64,000 nucleotides of DNA from Paraburkholderia edwinii (GCF_019428685.1 NZ_CP080095.1:2108001-2172000); one strand, 5' to 3'. Counted from the first letter of the stretch, positions 1 through 10,125 are shown. Numbers and translations: made by a program. Notes: a model not told the origin generated them from the sequence alone.

Positions 1-861
1 GAAGGCAAGTTCGTCACGAGCCGTCAGATTCGTGACCGCCTGATGAAGGAACTGAACCACAACGTCGCGCTGCGCGTGCGCGACACGGGCGACGAGACCG
101 TGTTCGAAGTGTCGGGCCGCGGCGAACTGCACCTGACCATTCTGATCGAGAACATGCGCCGCGAAGGTTTCGAGATGGCCGTATCGCGCCCGCGCGTGGT
201 GCTGCAGGAAATCGACGGCGTGAAGCAGGAGCCGTACGAACTGCTGACGGTCGACGTCGAAGACGGTCACCAGGGCGGCGTGATGGAAGAACTCGGCCGC
301 CGCAAGGGCGAAATGCTCGATATGGCGTCGGACGCGCGCGGCCGCACGCGTCTCGAATACCGCATTCCGGCGCGTGGTTTGATCGGTTTCCAGAGCGAAT
401 TCCTGACGCTGACGCGCGGCACGGGTCTCATGAGCCACGTGTTCGACGAATACGGTCCGATCAAGGAAGGTTCGGTCGGCGAGCGCCGTAACGGCGTGCT
501 GATCTCGCAGGACGACGGCGCGGCCGTTGCCTATGCGCTGTGGAAGCTACAGGATCGCGGCCGCATGTTCGTGACGCCGGGCGACCCGCTGTACGAAGGC
601 ATGATCATCGGTATCCACAGCCGCGATAACGACCTCGTCGTGAACCCGATCAAGGGCAAGCAGTTGACGAACGTTCGCGCCTCGGGCACCGACGAAGCGG
701 TGCGCCTCGTACCGCCGATCCAGATGTCGCTCGAATACGCGGTCGAATTTATCGACGACGACGAACTCGTCGAAGTGACGCCGGTTTCGATCCGCCTGCG
801 CAAACGCCATCTGAAGGAGCACGAGCGTCGTCGTGCAAGCCGCGAAGCAGCGGTTGATTGA
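1..861 (+). CDS. typA: TypA/BipA ribosome-associated GTPase, 3' part
   Basis: This is the C-terminal 286 residues of the translational GTPase TypA (BipA), which binds the 70S ribosome and acts in large-subunit assembly and stress adaptation. The reading frame is open at base 1, so the GTPase domain lies outside the window. Visible are the EF-G-like domain III/V region ([20 protein letters not shown]) and the BipA-specific C-terminal domain with [26 protein letters not shown] and a basic tail. The protein ends in TGA at 859-861. Identity follows from these family-specific motifs; nothing looks broken. Confidence 0.97.
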   Translation, partial: EGKFVTSRQIRDRLMKELNHNVALRVRDTGDETVFEVSGRGELHLTILIENMRREGFEMAVSRPRVVLQEIDGVKQEPYELLTVDVEDGHQGGVMEELGRRKGEMLDMASDARGRTRLEYRIPARGLIGFQSEFLTLTRGTGLMSHVFDEYGPIKEGSVGERRNGVLISQDDGAAVAYALWKLQDRGRMFVTPGDPLYEGMIIGIHSRDNDLVVNPIKGKQLTNVRASGTDEAVRLVPPIQMSLEYAVEFIDDDELVEVTPVSIRLRKRHLKEHERRRASREAAVD

Positions 862-984
862 CCTCGCCTGGCGGGGGCACCGTTCCCCGCAATTCTCATT
901 AGACGCCGCGCACTTCTTTGTGCGCTCGAGACGCCCTGTTGCAAACGCGGGGCGCGTTGTGCTTTGCCGAATGGCTCAGCGGGA

Positions 985-1821
985 CTAATACTTGACCGGC
1001 CCCGGGGTCGGTTGCGAGCGGTTGCCGTTACTGTCGAAGGTGAAACGCGTCTGAGAGCTGCTAGCGCCTACGGATTCGTTGTGATAGTCGGTTTCTGTTT
1101 CAGGCTTGCCGTCTTTGTTGAATTTGATCTTCACGGTGTCGCCGCGGTCATCAACGTACGATTCGGTGTCCCGCTTGCCGGTGGTAGGGTCTGCCGTTTC
1201 TTCGTGCTCGAGCGTGGTGCCCCAGTAGTCTGGCTTGTTGGTCGGGTCCGCAAGACGGTTGTCACCCTTTTCAAGACCGACATCACCAGTCGAGTACAGG
1301 TGAAGCGCGAGCTTTTCCGAGCGCTTGCCGTTGGCGTCGAAGTCGTAAGTGGTCTGATAGCCACTAGCGCCTATGGCTCCGCTCTGAATGTCCCTTTCGG
1401 TTGCGAGCTTGCCTTTTCCGTCGTATGTGAAGTTCACGCTGTTGCCGTGGTTATCGACATACCTTTCGGTCTTTCCTCCGCCACCACGGAATACCGTTTC
1501 TTTATGATCGACCGTGGTGCCCCAGTAGGCTGGCTTGTAGGTCGGGTCTGGAAGACGGGTGTTATCGTTCGATTTTTGAGGTGCGAGCGATGCCGGTGCC
1601 AGGGCGCCCTGCGTGCCCGGTTGTTGAAGCGAGTAGGGCACCGGTGCCTGGGCGCCCTGCGTACCCGGTTGTTGAGACGAGGTCGACCGCGGTGCCTGGC
1701 CACCTTGTGTGATCGGTTGCATCCCATACGTGGACGTCGGCGGTGCCTGCCAAACAACCGGCGTATTCGATTGTTGTTGTGCCGCGCTGTGAACACCGAC
1801 GTTGCTTCGATTCACGTTCAT
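985..1821 (-). CDS. hypothetical protein with two 82-residue repeats
   Basis: A 278-residue protein of no family I recognise. Residues 1-85 are Gln/Pro/Ala/Gly-rich and contain reiterated QQPGTQGAQAP-like units. Residues 89-170 and 189-270 are two diverged copies of one module, exactly 100 residues apart. Each starts RLxDPTxKPxYWGTT, passes through a YVDxxGxxV strand and ends in FDxNGxRS. The short Y/F-D-x-x-G strands recall YD/RHS-type beta repeats, but no RHS core is present. There is no signal peptide. The ATG follows GGAG at good spacing (acggagtttcATG). An open frame also runs on the opposite strand, but only this strand gives a repeat-structured protein. A secreted or surface role is a guess from composition. 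Confidence 0.7.
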   Translation of the reverse strand: MNVNRSNVGVHSAAQQQSNTPVVWQAPPTSTYGMQPITQGGQAPRSTSSQQPGTQGAQAPVPYSLQQPGTQGALAPASLAPQKSNDNTRLPDPTYKPAYWGTTVDHKETVFRGGGGKTERYVDNHGNSVNFTYDGKGKLATERDIQSGAIGASGYQTTYDFDANGKRSEKLALHLYSTGDVGLEKGDNRLADPTNKPDYWGTTLEHEETADPTTGKRDTESYVDDRGDTVKIKFNKDGKPETETDYHNESVGASSSQTRFTFDSNGNRSQPTPGPVKY

Positions 1822-2304
1822 GCATGAAACTCCGTTGATTAATTAATAGAAAAACGCACGAAAAGCCCGACCGCGCTAGCAACTGAAGTTCGCTACCGTG
1901 AACGACTGCAGTGCTTGAGCGTCGTACTTGACGTACGCGTCAACTTTGCCAGCGTGCATGACGCATAGGTGACAACCCTGTAGGACGTCGAGAACGTGTC
2001 GGAAGGATCTGATTGGCACGGGAAAAGCGGGGCATGGCACCGTTCGTTTTCCCGCGGCTCGTCCAGGCCTTCGCCGCGGCTTGGAAAAAACTCTTGCGAA
2101 ATCTAAAACCCTGCTGCGGCAAGCCTTTGCGGCTGCCCGGCAGCTATCTGCGCTATGGGTTGTGTGCTATAGTCCGCGGATGCAAGTTTTAGGTCCTTCC
2201 AAGCAAGACTTGATTCGCGCAATCCGCTAAACGGTCAGGCCGTGTCGCGGAAGGTTCAACAACCCGCTATTTCTCGAGAAACTCGAAGAAAGGTGAGCGT
2301 AAAC
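1822..2304. other. intergenic region upstream of sucA
   Basis: No gene is seen in these 483 bases. The left end carries the ribosome-binding site of the minus-strand hypothetical gene. At 1928-1943 there is an operator-like inverted repeat, TTGACG-TACG-CGTCAA. The right end carries the probable sucA promoter and leader. The only open frames here are short and without a Shine-Dalgarno site. Confidence 0.5.
2145..2173 (+). promoter_or_regulatory. candidate sucA promoter with extended -10
   Basis: TGCTATAGT at 2165-2173 is an extended -10 box. The -35 region around 2145-2150 is poor, which fits an extended -10 promoter. It lies about 130 bases upstream of the sucA start. Confidence 0.35.
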
Positions 2305-5163
2305 ATGATGAAGCAATTCCAGCTGAACTCGTATCTGTTCGGCGGCAACGCTCCGTACGTAGAAGAGCTGTACGAGGCGTATCTCGACAATCCGGCGTCA
2401 GTGCCCGAGAACTGGCGCAGCTATTTCGACGCATTGCAGAACACCCCTGCATCGGATGGCACCAGTGCCAACGACGTGGCCCACGGCCCGATCGTCGAAT
2501 CGTTTGCCCAGCGCGCGAAAGCGAATGCTTTTGTACCGCGCGTCGCAGGCGGAGCAGAAGAGTCCACCGCCCGCAAGCAGGTTTTTGTCCAGTCCCTCAT
2601 TGACGCATACCGCTTCCTTGGCTCGCAATGGGCCAATCTCGATCCGCTGAAGCGCCGCGAGCGTCCCTCGATCCCCGAACTCGAACCCGCGTTCTACGAC
2701 TTCACCGAAGCCGACATGGACCAGGTGTTCAACGCGAACGCGCTGTACTTCGGCTTCGAGCAGGCATCGCTGCGCGATATCGTGAAGAATCTGCGTGACA
2801 CGTACTGCGGCACGATCGGCGCCGAGTACATGTACATCAGCGATCCTGAGCAGAAGCGCTGGTGGAAGGAGCGGCTCGAATCGATCCGCTCGACGCCGAA
2901 CTTCTCGAACGACAAGAAGAAGCACATCCTGAACCGCCTGACCGCGGCCGAAGGCCTCGAGCGCTTCCTGCACACCAAGTACGTCGGCCAGAAGCGTTTC
3001 TCGCTCGAAGGCGGCGAGAGCTTCATCGCTTCGATGGATGAAGTCGTGCGTCACGGTGGCGCAAAGGGCGTGCAGGAAATCGTGATCGGCATGGCGCACC
3101 GCGGCCGTCTGAACGTGCTCGTGAACACGCTCGGCAAGATGCCGGCCGATCTCTTCGCGGAATTCGAAGGCAAGCACGTCGACGATCTGCCGGCCGGCGA
3201 CGTGAAGTACCACAAGGGCTTCTCGTCGGACGTCGCGACCGAAGGCGGTCCGGTTCACCTGTCGCTCGCGTTCAACCCGTCGCACCTCGAAATCGTGAAC
3301 CCGGTTGTCGAAGGTTCGGCGAAGGCCCGTATGGACCGCCGCGGCGACGACATGGGCCTGCAGGTGCTGCCGGTGCAGATCCACGGCGACGCGGCCTTCG
3401 CGGGCCAGGGCGTCGTGATGGAAACGCTGAACCTCGCGCAAACGCGCGGTTACGGCACGCACGGCACGCTGCATATCGTCATCAACAACCAGATCGGCTT
3501 TACGACGTCGGACCCGCGTGACTCGCGCTCCACGCTGTACTGCACGGACGTGGTCAAGATGATCGAAGCGCCGGTGCTGCACGTGAACGGCGACGATCCC
3601 GAAGCCGTCGTGCTCGCCACGCAGATCGCGATCGACTACCGGATGCAGTTCCATAAGGATGTCGTGGTCGACATCATCTGCTTCCGCAAGCTCGGCCACA
3701 ACGAGCAGGACACGCCGGCCGTCACGCAGCCGCTGATGTACAAGACGATCGCCAAGCACCCGGGCACCCGCGCGCTGTACGCGGAAAAGCTCGTGCAGCA
3801 GGGCGTGATCACGGCCGAGCAAGGCGACGAGTTCGTCAAGGCCTACCGCAAGGCGATGGACGAAGGCCATCACACGATCGACCCGGTGCTCTCGAACTAC
3901 AAGAGCAAGTACGCGGTCGACTGGGTGCCGTTCCTGAACCGCAAGTGGACCGACGCCGCCGATACGGCCGTGCCGCTCGCGGAACTGAAGCGCCTCGCCG
4001 AGCGCATCACGACGATTCCGGAAAACTTCAAGGTGCACCCGCTCGTCGAGCGCGTGATCAACGATCGTCGTGCGATGGGCCGCGGTGAAGCGCCGCTCGA
4101 CTGGGGCATGGGCGAGCACCTCGCATTCGCGTCGCTGGTCGCATCGGGCTACGCCGTGCGTCTGACGGGCCAGGACTCGGGCCGCGGCACGTTCACGCAC
4201 CGCCACGCGGTGCTGCACGACCAGAACCGCGAGCGCTGGAACGACGGCACGTACGTGCCGCTGCAAAACGTCGCGGACGGTCAGGCGAAGTTCAATGTGA
4301 TCGACTCCGTGCTGTCCGAAGAAGCAGTGCTCGGCTTCGAGTACGGCTACTCCACGGCTGAGCCGAACACGTTCGTCGCATGGGAAGGCCAGTTCGGCGA
4401 CTTCGTCAACGGTGCGCAGGTCGTGATCGACCAGTTCATCTCGTCGGGCGAAGTGAAGTGGGGCCGCGTGTCGGGCCTGACGATGCTGCTGCCGCACGGC
4501 TATGAAGGCCAGGGTCCGGAGCATTCGTCGTCGCGTATCGAGCGCTTCCTGCAACTGTGCGCGGACCACAACATGCAAGTGGTTCAACCGACCACGCCGG
4601 CGCAGATCTTCCATCTGATGCGCCGTCAGATGATCCGCCTGTTCCGCAAGCCGCTGATCGTCTTCACGCCGAAGTCGCTGCTGCGTCACAAGGAAGCCGT
4701 GTCGGATCTGTCGGAACTCGCGAAGGGCTCGTTCCAGCCGGTCATCGGTGAAGTCGACGATTCGATCGATCCGAAGAAGGTCAAGCGCGTGCTCGCCTGT
4801 TCGGGCCGCGTGTACTTCGACCTCGTCGCGCATCGCCGCGAAGCGAAGTCGAACGATGTCGCGATTATCCGTGTCGAGCAACTTTATCCGTTCGCGCACA
4901 AGCAGTTCGAAACGGAAATGAAGAAGTACGACAACGCGACCGAAGTGGTCTGGGTGCAGGACGAGCCGCAGAATCAGGGCCCGTGGTTCTACATCGAGCA
5001 CCACCTGAAGGAAGGCATGAAGGAAGGCCAGAAGCTCGCGTACAGCGGCCGTCCGGCATCGGCATCGCCGGCCGTCGGCTACTACGCGAAGCACTACGAG
5101 CAGCAGAAGGCGCTCGTCGAAGGCGCTTTCGGCCGTCTGAAGGGCGCAGCGATCGTTAAATAA
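2305..5163 (+). CDS. sucA: 2-oxoglutarate dehydrogenase E1 component
   Basis: E1 of the 2-oxoglutarate dehydrogenase complex: thiamine-diphosphate-dependent decarboxylation of 2-oxoglutarate and reductive succinylation of the E2 lipoyl group in the TCA cycle. The product has 952 residues, normal for the family. It shows the N-terminal E2-binding start (SYLFGGNAPYVEELYEAYL), GMAHRGRLNVLVN near residue 264, the LGHNEQDTP segment and the transketolase-like middle domain (GYEGQGPEHSSSRIERFLQ). The ATG at 2305 follows AAAGGTGAG and matches the usual family start. An in-frame GTG at 2242 would add 21 residues unlike the family. First gene of sucA-sucB-lpdA. Confidence 0.97.
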   Translation: MMKQFQLNSYLFGGNAPYVEELYEAYLDNPASVPENWRSYFDALQNTPASDGTSANDVAHGPIVESFAQRAKANAFVPRVAGGAEESTARKQVFVQSLIDAYRFLGSQWANLDPLKRRERPSIPELEPAFYDFTEADMDQVFNANALYFGFEQASLRDIVKNLRDTYCGTIGAEYMYISDPEQKRWWKERLESIRSTPNFSNDKKKHILNRLTAAEGLERFLHTKYVGQKRFSLEGGESFIASMDEVVRHGGAKGVQEIVIGMAHRGRLNVLVNTLGKMPADLFAEFEGKHVDDLPAGDVKYHKGFSSDVATEGGPVHLSLAFNPSHLEIVNPVVEGSAKARMDRRGDDMGLQVLPVQIHGDAAFAGQGVVMETLNLAQTRGYGTHGTLHIVINNQIGFTTSDPRDSRSTLYCTDVVKMIEAPVLHVNGDDPEAVVLATQIAIDYRMQFHKDVVVDIICFRKLGHNEQDTPAVTQPLMYKTIAKHPGTRALYAEKLVQQGVITAEQGDEFVKAYRKAMDEGHHTIDPVLSNYKSKYAVDWVPFLNRKWTDAADTAVPLAELKRLAERITTIPENFKVHPLVERVINDRRAMGRGEAPLDWGMGEHLAFASLVASGYAVRLTGQDSGRGTFTHRHAVLHDQNRERWNDGTYVPLQNVADGQAKFNVIDSVLSEEAVLGFEYGYSTAEPNTFVAWEGQFGDFVNGAQVVIDQFISSGEVKWGRVSGLTMLLPHGYEGQGPEHSSSRIERFLQLCADHNMQVVQPTTPAQIFHLMRRQMIRLFRKPLIVFTPKSLLRHKEAVSDLSELAKGSFQPVIGEVDDSIDPKKVKRVLACSGRVYFDLVAHRREAKSNDVAIIRVEQLYPFAHKQFETEMKKYDNATEVVWVQDEPQNQGPWFYIEHHLKEGMKEGQKLAYSGRPASASPAVGYYAKHYEQQKALVEGAFGRLKGAAIVK

Positions 5164-5176
5164 CGGCAACGCGAAC

Positions 5177-5202
5177 CGGGAAAGCGCAAGCGCGCTTTCC
5201 CG
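5177..5202 (+). other. stem-loop between sucA and sucB
   Basis: An 11-bp perfect stem (cgggaaagcgc/gcgctttcccg) with a 4-base loop lies 14 bases after the sucA stop. No T-run follows, so it may protect or process the sucA-sucB message rather than terminate it. Confidence 0.45.
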
Positions 5203-5360
5203 TGGCGCATTCTCGCAGTGCGCACCCAGTTCGCTTCCGTTTGCGACAGAACGAAGATTCCAGAACAGAGCCTCAGAACACAGGGTTACGCGCGCGCGAA
5301 TCGACGCGGTGACCCACGCAGTCAGCCAAATACGCTCATATAGAGTCCCAGGAAAATCAC

Positions 5361-6632
5361 ATGTCTATTGTTGAAGTCAAGGTTCCCCAGCTTTCTGAGT
5401 CGGTGTCCGAAGCCACGATGCTGCAGTGGAAGAAGAAGCCGGGCGAAGCAGTGACGCAGGACGAGATCCTGATCGAAATCGAGACCGACAAGGTCGTGCT
5501 CGAAGTGCCGGCGCCGTCCGCTGGCGTGCTCGCGCAGGTCATCAAGCACGACGGCGACATCGTCACCGCCGACGAAGTGATCGCGAAAATCGACACGGAA
5601 GGCAAGGCAGGCGCCGCCGCAGTGGAAGCCGAAGTGAAGCCGGCCCCGCAAGCCGAAGCCGCTCCGGCTGCGCAAGCACCCGCACAAGCCGCTGCTGCCG
5701 CGAACGCGAACGCCGCGTCGTCGCCGGCTGCCACGAAGCTGATGGCCGAGAAGAACCTGTCGGCTGGCGACGTCGCCGGCACGGGCCGCGATGGCCGCAT
5801 CACGAAGCAGGACGTGCTCGGCGCCGGCGCTGCAGCGCCCAAGGCCGCACCGGCCCCGGCTGCCGCACCGAAGGCTGCGCGTCCGTCGCTGCCCGATGTC
5901 AAGGCGCCGGGTGCCGACCAGTGGCTGCAGGACCGTCCGGAGCAGCGCGTGCCGATGTCGCGTCTGCGCGCGCGTATCGCCGAGCGTCTGCTCGAGTCGC
6001 AGCAAACCAACGCGATCCTCACGACGTTCAACGAAGTGAACATGGCGCCGGTCATGGATCTGCGCAACAAGTACAAGGACCGCTTCGAGAAGGAACACGG
6101 CGTGAAGCTCGGCTTCATGTCGTTCTTCGTGAAGGCGGCCGTGCATGCGCTGAAGAAGTACCCGCTCGTGAACGCGTCGATCGACGGTAACGACATCGTC
6201 TATCACGGCTACTTCGACATCGGTATCGCCGTCGGCTCGCCGCGCGGCCTCGTCGTGCCGATCCTGCGCAACGCCGATCAGATGAGCCTCGCCGACATCG
6301 AGAAGAAGATCGCCGAATTCGGCCAGAAGGCCAAGGACGGCAAGCTGTCGATCGAAGAAATGACGGGCGGCACGTTCTCGATCTCGAACGGCGGCGTGTT
6401 CGGCTCGATGCTGTCGACGCCGATCATCAACCCGCCGCAGTCGGCCATTCTCGGCGTGCACGCCACGAAGGAGCGTCCGGTTGTCGAGAACGGCCAGATC
6501 GTGATCCGTCCGATCAACTACCTCGCGCTGTCGTACGACCACCGGATCATCGACGGCCGCGAAGCGGTGCTGTCGCTCGTCGCGATGAAGGATGCGCTCG
6601 AAGATCCGGCGCGCCTGCTGCTCGACCTGTAA
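5361..6632 (+). CDS. sucB: dihydrolipoyllysine succinyltransferase (E2)
   Basis: E2 core of the 2-oxoglutarate dehydrogenase complex, moving the succinyl group from lipoamide to CoA. The protein has 423 residues. Order: lipoyl domain at about 2-76 with the lipoylation motif [10 protein letters not shown]; an Ala/Pro-rich hinge; a peripheral-subunit-binding domain around 110-150 ([20 protein letters not shown]); a second Ala/Pro hinge; and the catalytic domain from about 190, ending with the active-site [12 protein letters not shown]. The gene starts about 200 bases after sucA and precedes lpdA. The start ATG matches the family start [15 protein letters not shown]. Confidence 0.97.
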   Translation: MSIVEVKVPQLSESVSEATMLQWKKKPGEAVTQDEILIEIETDKVVLEVPAPSAGVLAQVIKHDGDIVTADEVIAKIDTEGKAGAAAVEAEVKPAPQAEAAPAAQAPAQAAAAANANAASSPAATKLMAEKNLSAGDVAGTGRDGRITKQDVLGAGAAAPKAAPAPAAAPKAARPSLPDVKAPGADQWLQDRPEQRVPMSRLRARIAERLLESQQTNAILTTFNEVNMAPVMDLRNKYKDRFEKEHGVKLGFMSFFVKAAVHALKKYPLVNASIDGNDIVYHGYFDIGIAVGSPRGLVVPILRNADQMSLADIEKKIAEFGQKAKDGKLSIEEMTGGTFSISNGGVFGSMLSTPIINPPQSAILGVHATKERPVVENGQIVIRPINYLALSYDHRIIDGREAVLSLVAMKDALEDPARLLLDL

Positions 6633-6770
6633 TCCGCCGCACGCCCGCTTGGCGCATTGCCTTGGCGTTCACGAGGCAATGCGCACGTAGTTCACAGTAC
6701 GCAGTCAGTACCGGAGCGTCGCGCGCCGCGAAGCGTGGCCGCGCGATGCCTTCCCATCCAAAGGATTGTC

Positions 6771-8201
6771 ATGTCCAAAGAATTTGACGTCGTCGTGATC
6801 GGTGCAGGTCCCGGCGGCTATATCGCCGCGATTCGCGCCGCGCAACTCGGCAAGAGCGTCGCCTGTATCGAAAAATGGAAGAACCCGGCCGGCGCGCTGA
6901 AGCTCGGCGGCACGTGCCTGAACGTCGGCTGCATTCCGTCGAAGGCGCTGCTCGCTTCGTCGGAAGAGTTCGAGAACGCGTCGCACCATCTCGCGGACCA
7001 CGGCATCAGCGTGGAAAACGTGAAGGTCGATATCGCGAAGATGCTGTCGCGCAAGGAAGGCATCGTCGAGAAGATGACGAAGGGCATCGAGTTCCTGTTC
7101 CGCAAGAACAAGATTACGTGGCTCAAGGGTCATGGCAAGTTCACGGGCAAGAGCGGCGCCGGCGTGCAGATCGAAGTGTCGGGCGAAGGCGAGACGGAAG
7201 TGGTGACGGCGAAGAACGTGATCATCGCAACGGGCTCGAAGGCGCGCCATCTGCCGAACGTGCCGGTCGACAATAAGATCGTTGCCGACAACGAAGGCGC
7301 GCTGTCCTTTACCGAGGTGCCGAAGAAGCTCGCCGTGATCGGCGCGGGCGTGATCGGCCTGGAACTCGGCTCGGTGTGGCGGCGTCTCGGCTCCGACGTG
7401 ACCGTGCTTGAAGCGCTGCCCGAGTTTCTCGGCGCGGCCGACCAGGCACTCGCGAAGGAAGCCGCCAAGCAGTTCAAGAAGCAGGGCCTCGACATCCACG
7501 TCGGCGTGAAGGTCGGTGAAGTGAAGACCACCGCCAACAGCGTGTCGATCGCCTACACGGACAAGGACGGCAACGCGCAGACGCTCGACGCCGACCGCCT
7601 GATCGTGTCGATCGGCCGCGTGCCGAACACGGATAACCTCGGCCTCGAAGCGATCGGCCTGAAGGCGAACGAGCGCGGCTTTATCGACGTCGACGACCAC
7701 TGCGCGACGAGCGTGCCGAACGTCTACGCGATCGGCGATGTCGTGCGTGGTCCGATGCTCGCGCACAAGGCCGAAGACGAAGGCGTGCTGGTGGCCGAAA
7801 TCATCGACGGCCAGAAGCCGCATATCGACTACAACTGCATTCCGTGGGTGATCTACACCGAGCCGGAAATCGCATGGGTCGGCAAGACCGAGCAGCAGCT
7901 GAAGGCCGAAGGCCGCGAGATCAAGTCGGGCCAGTTCCCGTTTATGGCGAACGGCCGCGCGCTCGGCATCAACAAGGCCGATGGTTTCGTCAAGATGATC
8001 GCCGATGCGAAGACCGACGAACTGCTCGGTGTGCACATCATTTCGGCGAATGCATCGGACCTGATCGCGGAAGCCGTGGTCGCGATGGAGTTCAAGGCTG
8101 CGTCGGAAGATATCGGCCGAATCTGCCATCCGCACCCGTCGCTGTCCGAAGTGATGCGTGAAGCGGCGCTCGCCGTCGACAAGCGCGCACTGAACATGTA
8201 A
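6771..8201 (+). CDS. lpdA: dihydrolipoyl dehydrogenase (E3)
   Basis: FAD-dependent E3 that re-oxidises the lipoyl group of E2 and makes NADH. The protein has 476 residues. It shows an N-terminal FAD-binding [10 protein letters not shown], the redox-active disulfide Cys49/Cys54 in [13 protein letters not shown], a second Rossmann motif ([10 protein letters not shown]), and the C-terminal dimerisation domain with the catalytic [10 protein letters not shown]. The ATG at 6771 follows AAAGGAttgtc. An upstream in-frame start at 6657 would add an unrelated 38-residue stretch and is rejected. Last gene of the operon. Confidence 0.97.
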   Translation: MSKEFDVVVIGAGPGGYIAAIRAAQLGKSVACIEKWKNPAGALKLGGTCLNVGCIPSKALLASSEEFENASHHLADHGISVENVKVDIAKMLSRKEGIVEKMTKGIEFLFRKNKITWLKGHGKFTGKSGAGVQIEVSGEGETEVVTAKNVIIATGSKARHLPNVPVDNKIVADNEGALSFTEVPKKLAVIGAGVIGLELGSVWRRLGSDVTVLEALPEFLGAADQALAKEAAKQFKKQGLDIHVGVKVGEVKTTANSVSIAYTDKDGNAQTLDADRLIVSIGRVPNTDNLGLEAIGLKANERGFIDVDDHCATSVPNVYAIGDVVRGPMLAHKAEDEGVLVAEIIDGQKPHIDYNCIPWVIYTEPEIAWVGKTEQQLKAEGREIKSGQFPFMANGRALGINKADGFVKMIADAKTDELLGVHIISANASDLIAEAVVAMEFKAASEDIGRICHPHPSLSEVMREAALAVDKRALNM

Positions 8202-8239
8202 GTCCGAACAGCCCGATTCCTCGCATTGGGTATCACGAT

Positions 8240-8272
8240 GAAGGCGGGCAGGGTTTACACCCTCCCGCCTTC
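8240..8272 (+). terminator. probable terminator of sucAB-lpdA
   Basis: A GC-rich hairpin (gaaggcggg...cccgccttc, with an inner aggg/ccct stem) lies 38 bases after lpdA and is followed by cgtcttatct. The U-tract is weak, so it may work inefficiently and let some transcription reach zapE. Confidence 0.5.
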
Positions 8273-8337
8273 GTCTTATCTGCTGTGCAGCCGCACCCGC
8301 CCCGCACCAGCCGCGCAAGCCGAACCAGCCGCATAAG

Positions 8338-9435
8338 ATGAACGTCACCGAATACTACGAAAACGAACTGCAGACCCGGGGTTACCAGTCCGATCCGGCG
8401 CAACGCGCGGCGGTTGATCGTCTGCAGCGATGCTATGAAGAGTGGGTGGCGTATAAGGCGCGCCGGCCGAATGCGTTTATGAAGCTGATCATGCATCCGG
8501 ATCTGCCGCGCGGCGTCTACATGTGGGGCGGCGTGGGCCGCGGCAAGAGCTTCCTGATGGACAGCTTCTATAGGGTTGTGCCGCTGACGCGCAAGACGCG
8601 TCTGCACTTCCACGAATTCATGCGCGAGGTGCATCGCGAACTCGAAGAGCTGAAAGGGCAGGCCGATCCGCTCGACGAACTCGCGCGCCGGATCGCCAAG
8701 CGCTACCGGCTCATCTGCTTCGACGAGTTTCACGTGTCGGACATCGCCGATGCGATGATCCTGTACCGCCTGCTCGACCGGCTGTTTTTGAACGGCGTGC
8801 AGTTCGTGATGACGTCCAACTACGACCCCGACACGCTCTATCCGGACGGCCTGCATCGCGATCGCCTGCTGCCCGCGATCGAGCTGATCAAGAGCAAGCT
8901 CGATGTGATCAACGTCGACGCGGGTGTCGACTACCGGCAGCGCACGCTGTCGCAGGTCGAGGTCTATCACACGCCGCTCGGCGCGGCCGCCGACAAGTCG
9001 CTGCGCGATGCCTACGCGCGGCTCGCTGCGGTGCCCGACGAAAGTCCGCTGCTGCATATCGAAAAGCGCGAGCTGAAGGCGTTGCGGCGCGCGGACGGCG
9101 TTGTCTGGTTCGACTTCGCAACACTGTGCGGCGGTCCGCGCTCGCAGAACGACTACCTGGAACTCGCGTCGCGTTTCCACGCGGTGATCCTCTCCGAGGT
9201 GCCGCAGATGACGCCGCGCATGCAGTCCGAAGCGCGTCGCTTCACATGGCTCATCGACGTGTTCTACGACCACAAGGTGAAGCTGCTGATGTCGGCGGCC
9301 GTGCCGCCCGAACAGCTGTACGTGGAAGGGCCGATGGCCAACGAGTTCACGCGCACCGTGTCGCGCATCGTCGAGATGCAATCGAAGGAATACCTCGATA
9401 CGCCGCGGCGCATCGTCGATACATCGCTTACGTAG
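8338..9435 (+). CDS. zapE: cell division ATPase ZapE (AFG1 family)
   Basis: AAA-type ATPase of the ZapE/AFG1 family, associated in E. coli with the constricting Z-ring. The protein has 365 residues, standard for the family. It shows a Walker A motif at 64-71 (GGVGRGKS) and a Walker B LICFDEFHV near 120. Family stretches such as FHEFMREVH, RYRLICFDEF and MTSNYDPDTLYPDGLHRDRLLP are also present. It follows lpdA on the same strand after a likely weak terminator, an arrangement common in Burkholderiaceae. Confidence 0.93.
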   Translation: MNVTEYYENELQTRGYQSDPAQRAAVDRLQRCYEEWVAYKARRPNAFMKLIMHPDLPRGVYMWGGVGRGKSFLMDSFYRVVPLTRKTRLHFHEFMREVHRELEELKGQADPLDELARRIAKRYRLICFDEFHVSDIADAMILYRLLDRLFLNGVQFVMTSNYDPDTLYPDGLHRDRLLPAIELIKSKLDVINVDAGVDYRQRTLSQVEVYHTPLGAAADKSLRDAYARLAAVPDESPLLHIEKRELKALRRADGVVWFDFATLCGGPRSQNDYLELASRFHAVILSEVPQMTPRMQSEARRFTWLIDVFYDHKVKLLMSAAVPPEQLYVEGPMANEFTRTVSRIVEMQSKEYLDTPRRIVDTSLT

Positions 9436-9582
9436 GGCTGGTATTCAACCGAACGAGATAATGCATGACGCGCTGCGCCGAATGGCGTAGGGAAGCGTCG
9501 CAATTTCAAGATTCGGATTGTTCTGATATTCGGTGTGTGGGGCAGTCGATATCGTCGTCGGGTATCGACGAAGGAGGATACC

Positions 9583-10053
9583 TTGACCCCATACCGTGAT
9601 CTAACCGATGAAGAGTGGCTGCGCGTCGCGCCGCTGCTTCCCGAATTGCGGCCGCGCTCCGAGCTGCGCGGCCGGCCTCTCGCCAACACCCGGGCCGTGC
9701 TCAACGGCGTACTGTGGGTGATGTACAGCGGCGCAACGTGGTCCGCCATGCCGCGCAAATACCCGTCGTATCAGACCTGCCATCGCCGTTTCAAGGCATG
9801 GCATCAGTCGGGCGTACTCAAGCGCCTGCTTGAGCAACTGTTTGGCGCGGCGGGCGTGGACCTGTGCAACTCGATCGAAGCGCGCATGCGCATCCATGTT
9901 GCGGGTCAGGCAGACGAACTGTCCGTTGCCGGTTATGCCGGGACAGCAGTGGCCACGGCCGCGGCAACGGTCGAGTACGCGCAAGCCGCGCCTGGCGCAC
10001 CGGTCGCCACGCCGGCGTATGAATACGCCGGCGCACTCAAGCACGCGGCCTAA
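9583..10053 (+). CDS. stand-alone IS5-type transposase N-terminal domain protein
   Basis: A 156-residue protein. Residues 1-85 match the DUF4096 helix-turn-helix domain found at the N-terminus of IS5-group transposases (YRDLTDEEWLRVAPLLPE, GVLWVMYSGATWSAMP, YPSYQTCHRRFKAW). The DDE catalytic domain is absent. Instead there is an Ala-rich tail ending KHAA. The TTG start at 9583 is chosen because a perfect AAGGAGG lies at 9571-9577, 5 bases upstream. No terminal inverted repeats or target duplications are seen, and the gene has its own terminator. It therefore looks like a domesticated DNA-binding protein rather than an active insertion sequence. Its function is unknown. Confidence 0.75.
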   Translation: MTPYRDLTDEEWLRVAPLLPELRPRSELRGRPLANTRAVLNGVLWVMYSGATWSAMPRKYPSYQTCHRRFKAWHQSGVLKRLLEQLFGAAGVDLCNSIEARMRIHVAGQADELSVAGYAGTAVATAAATVEYAQAAPGAPVATPAYEYAGALKHAA

Positions 10054-10125
10054 CCGATGCGCTTCGCAGGGCGATTAGTTAAACCAGGTGAACCACGCAA
10101 AGCGCATTTCCCTTGAAGAAACAGC

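Noticed and set aside
964..1827. A 287-codon plus-strand frame opposite the repeat protein
   Set aside because: Its product has no internal logic and no ribosome-binding site, while the minus-strand product shows two aligned modules and a GGAG site.
2398..8348. Long minus-strand frames opposite sucA, sucB and lpdA
   Set aside because: The plus-strand products are textbook enzymes; the antisense frames are low-complexity products of high GC at third codon positions.
9436..10060. A complete IS5-type insertion sequence around the DUF4096 protein
   Set aside because: No terminal inverted repeats, no target-site duplication and no DDE catalytic part are visible.
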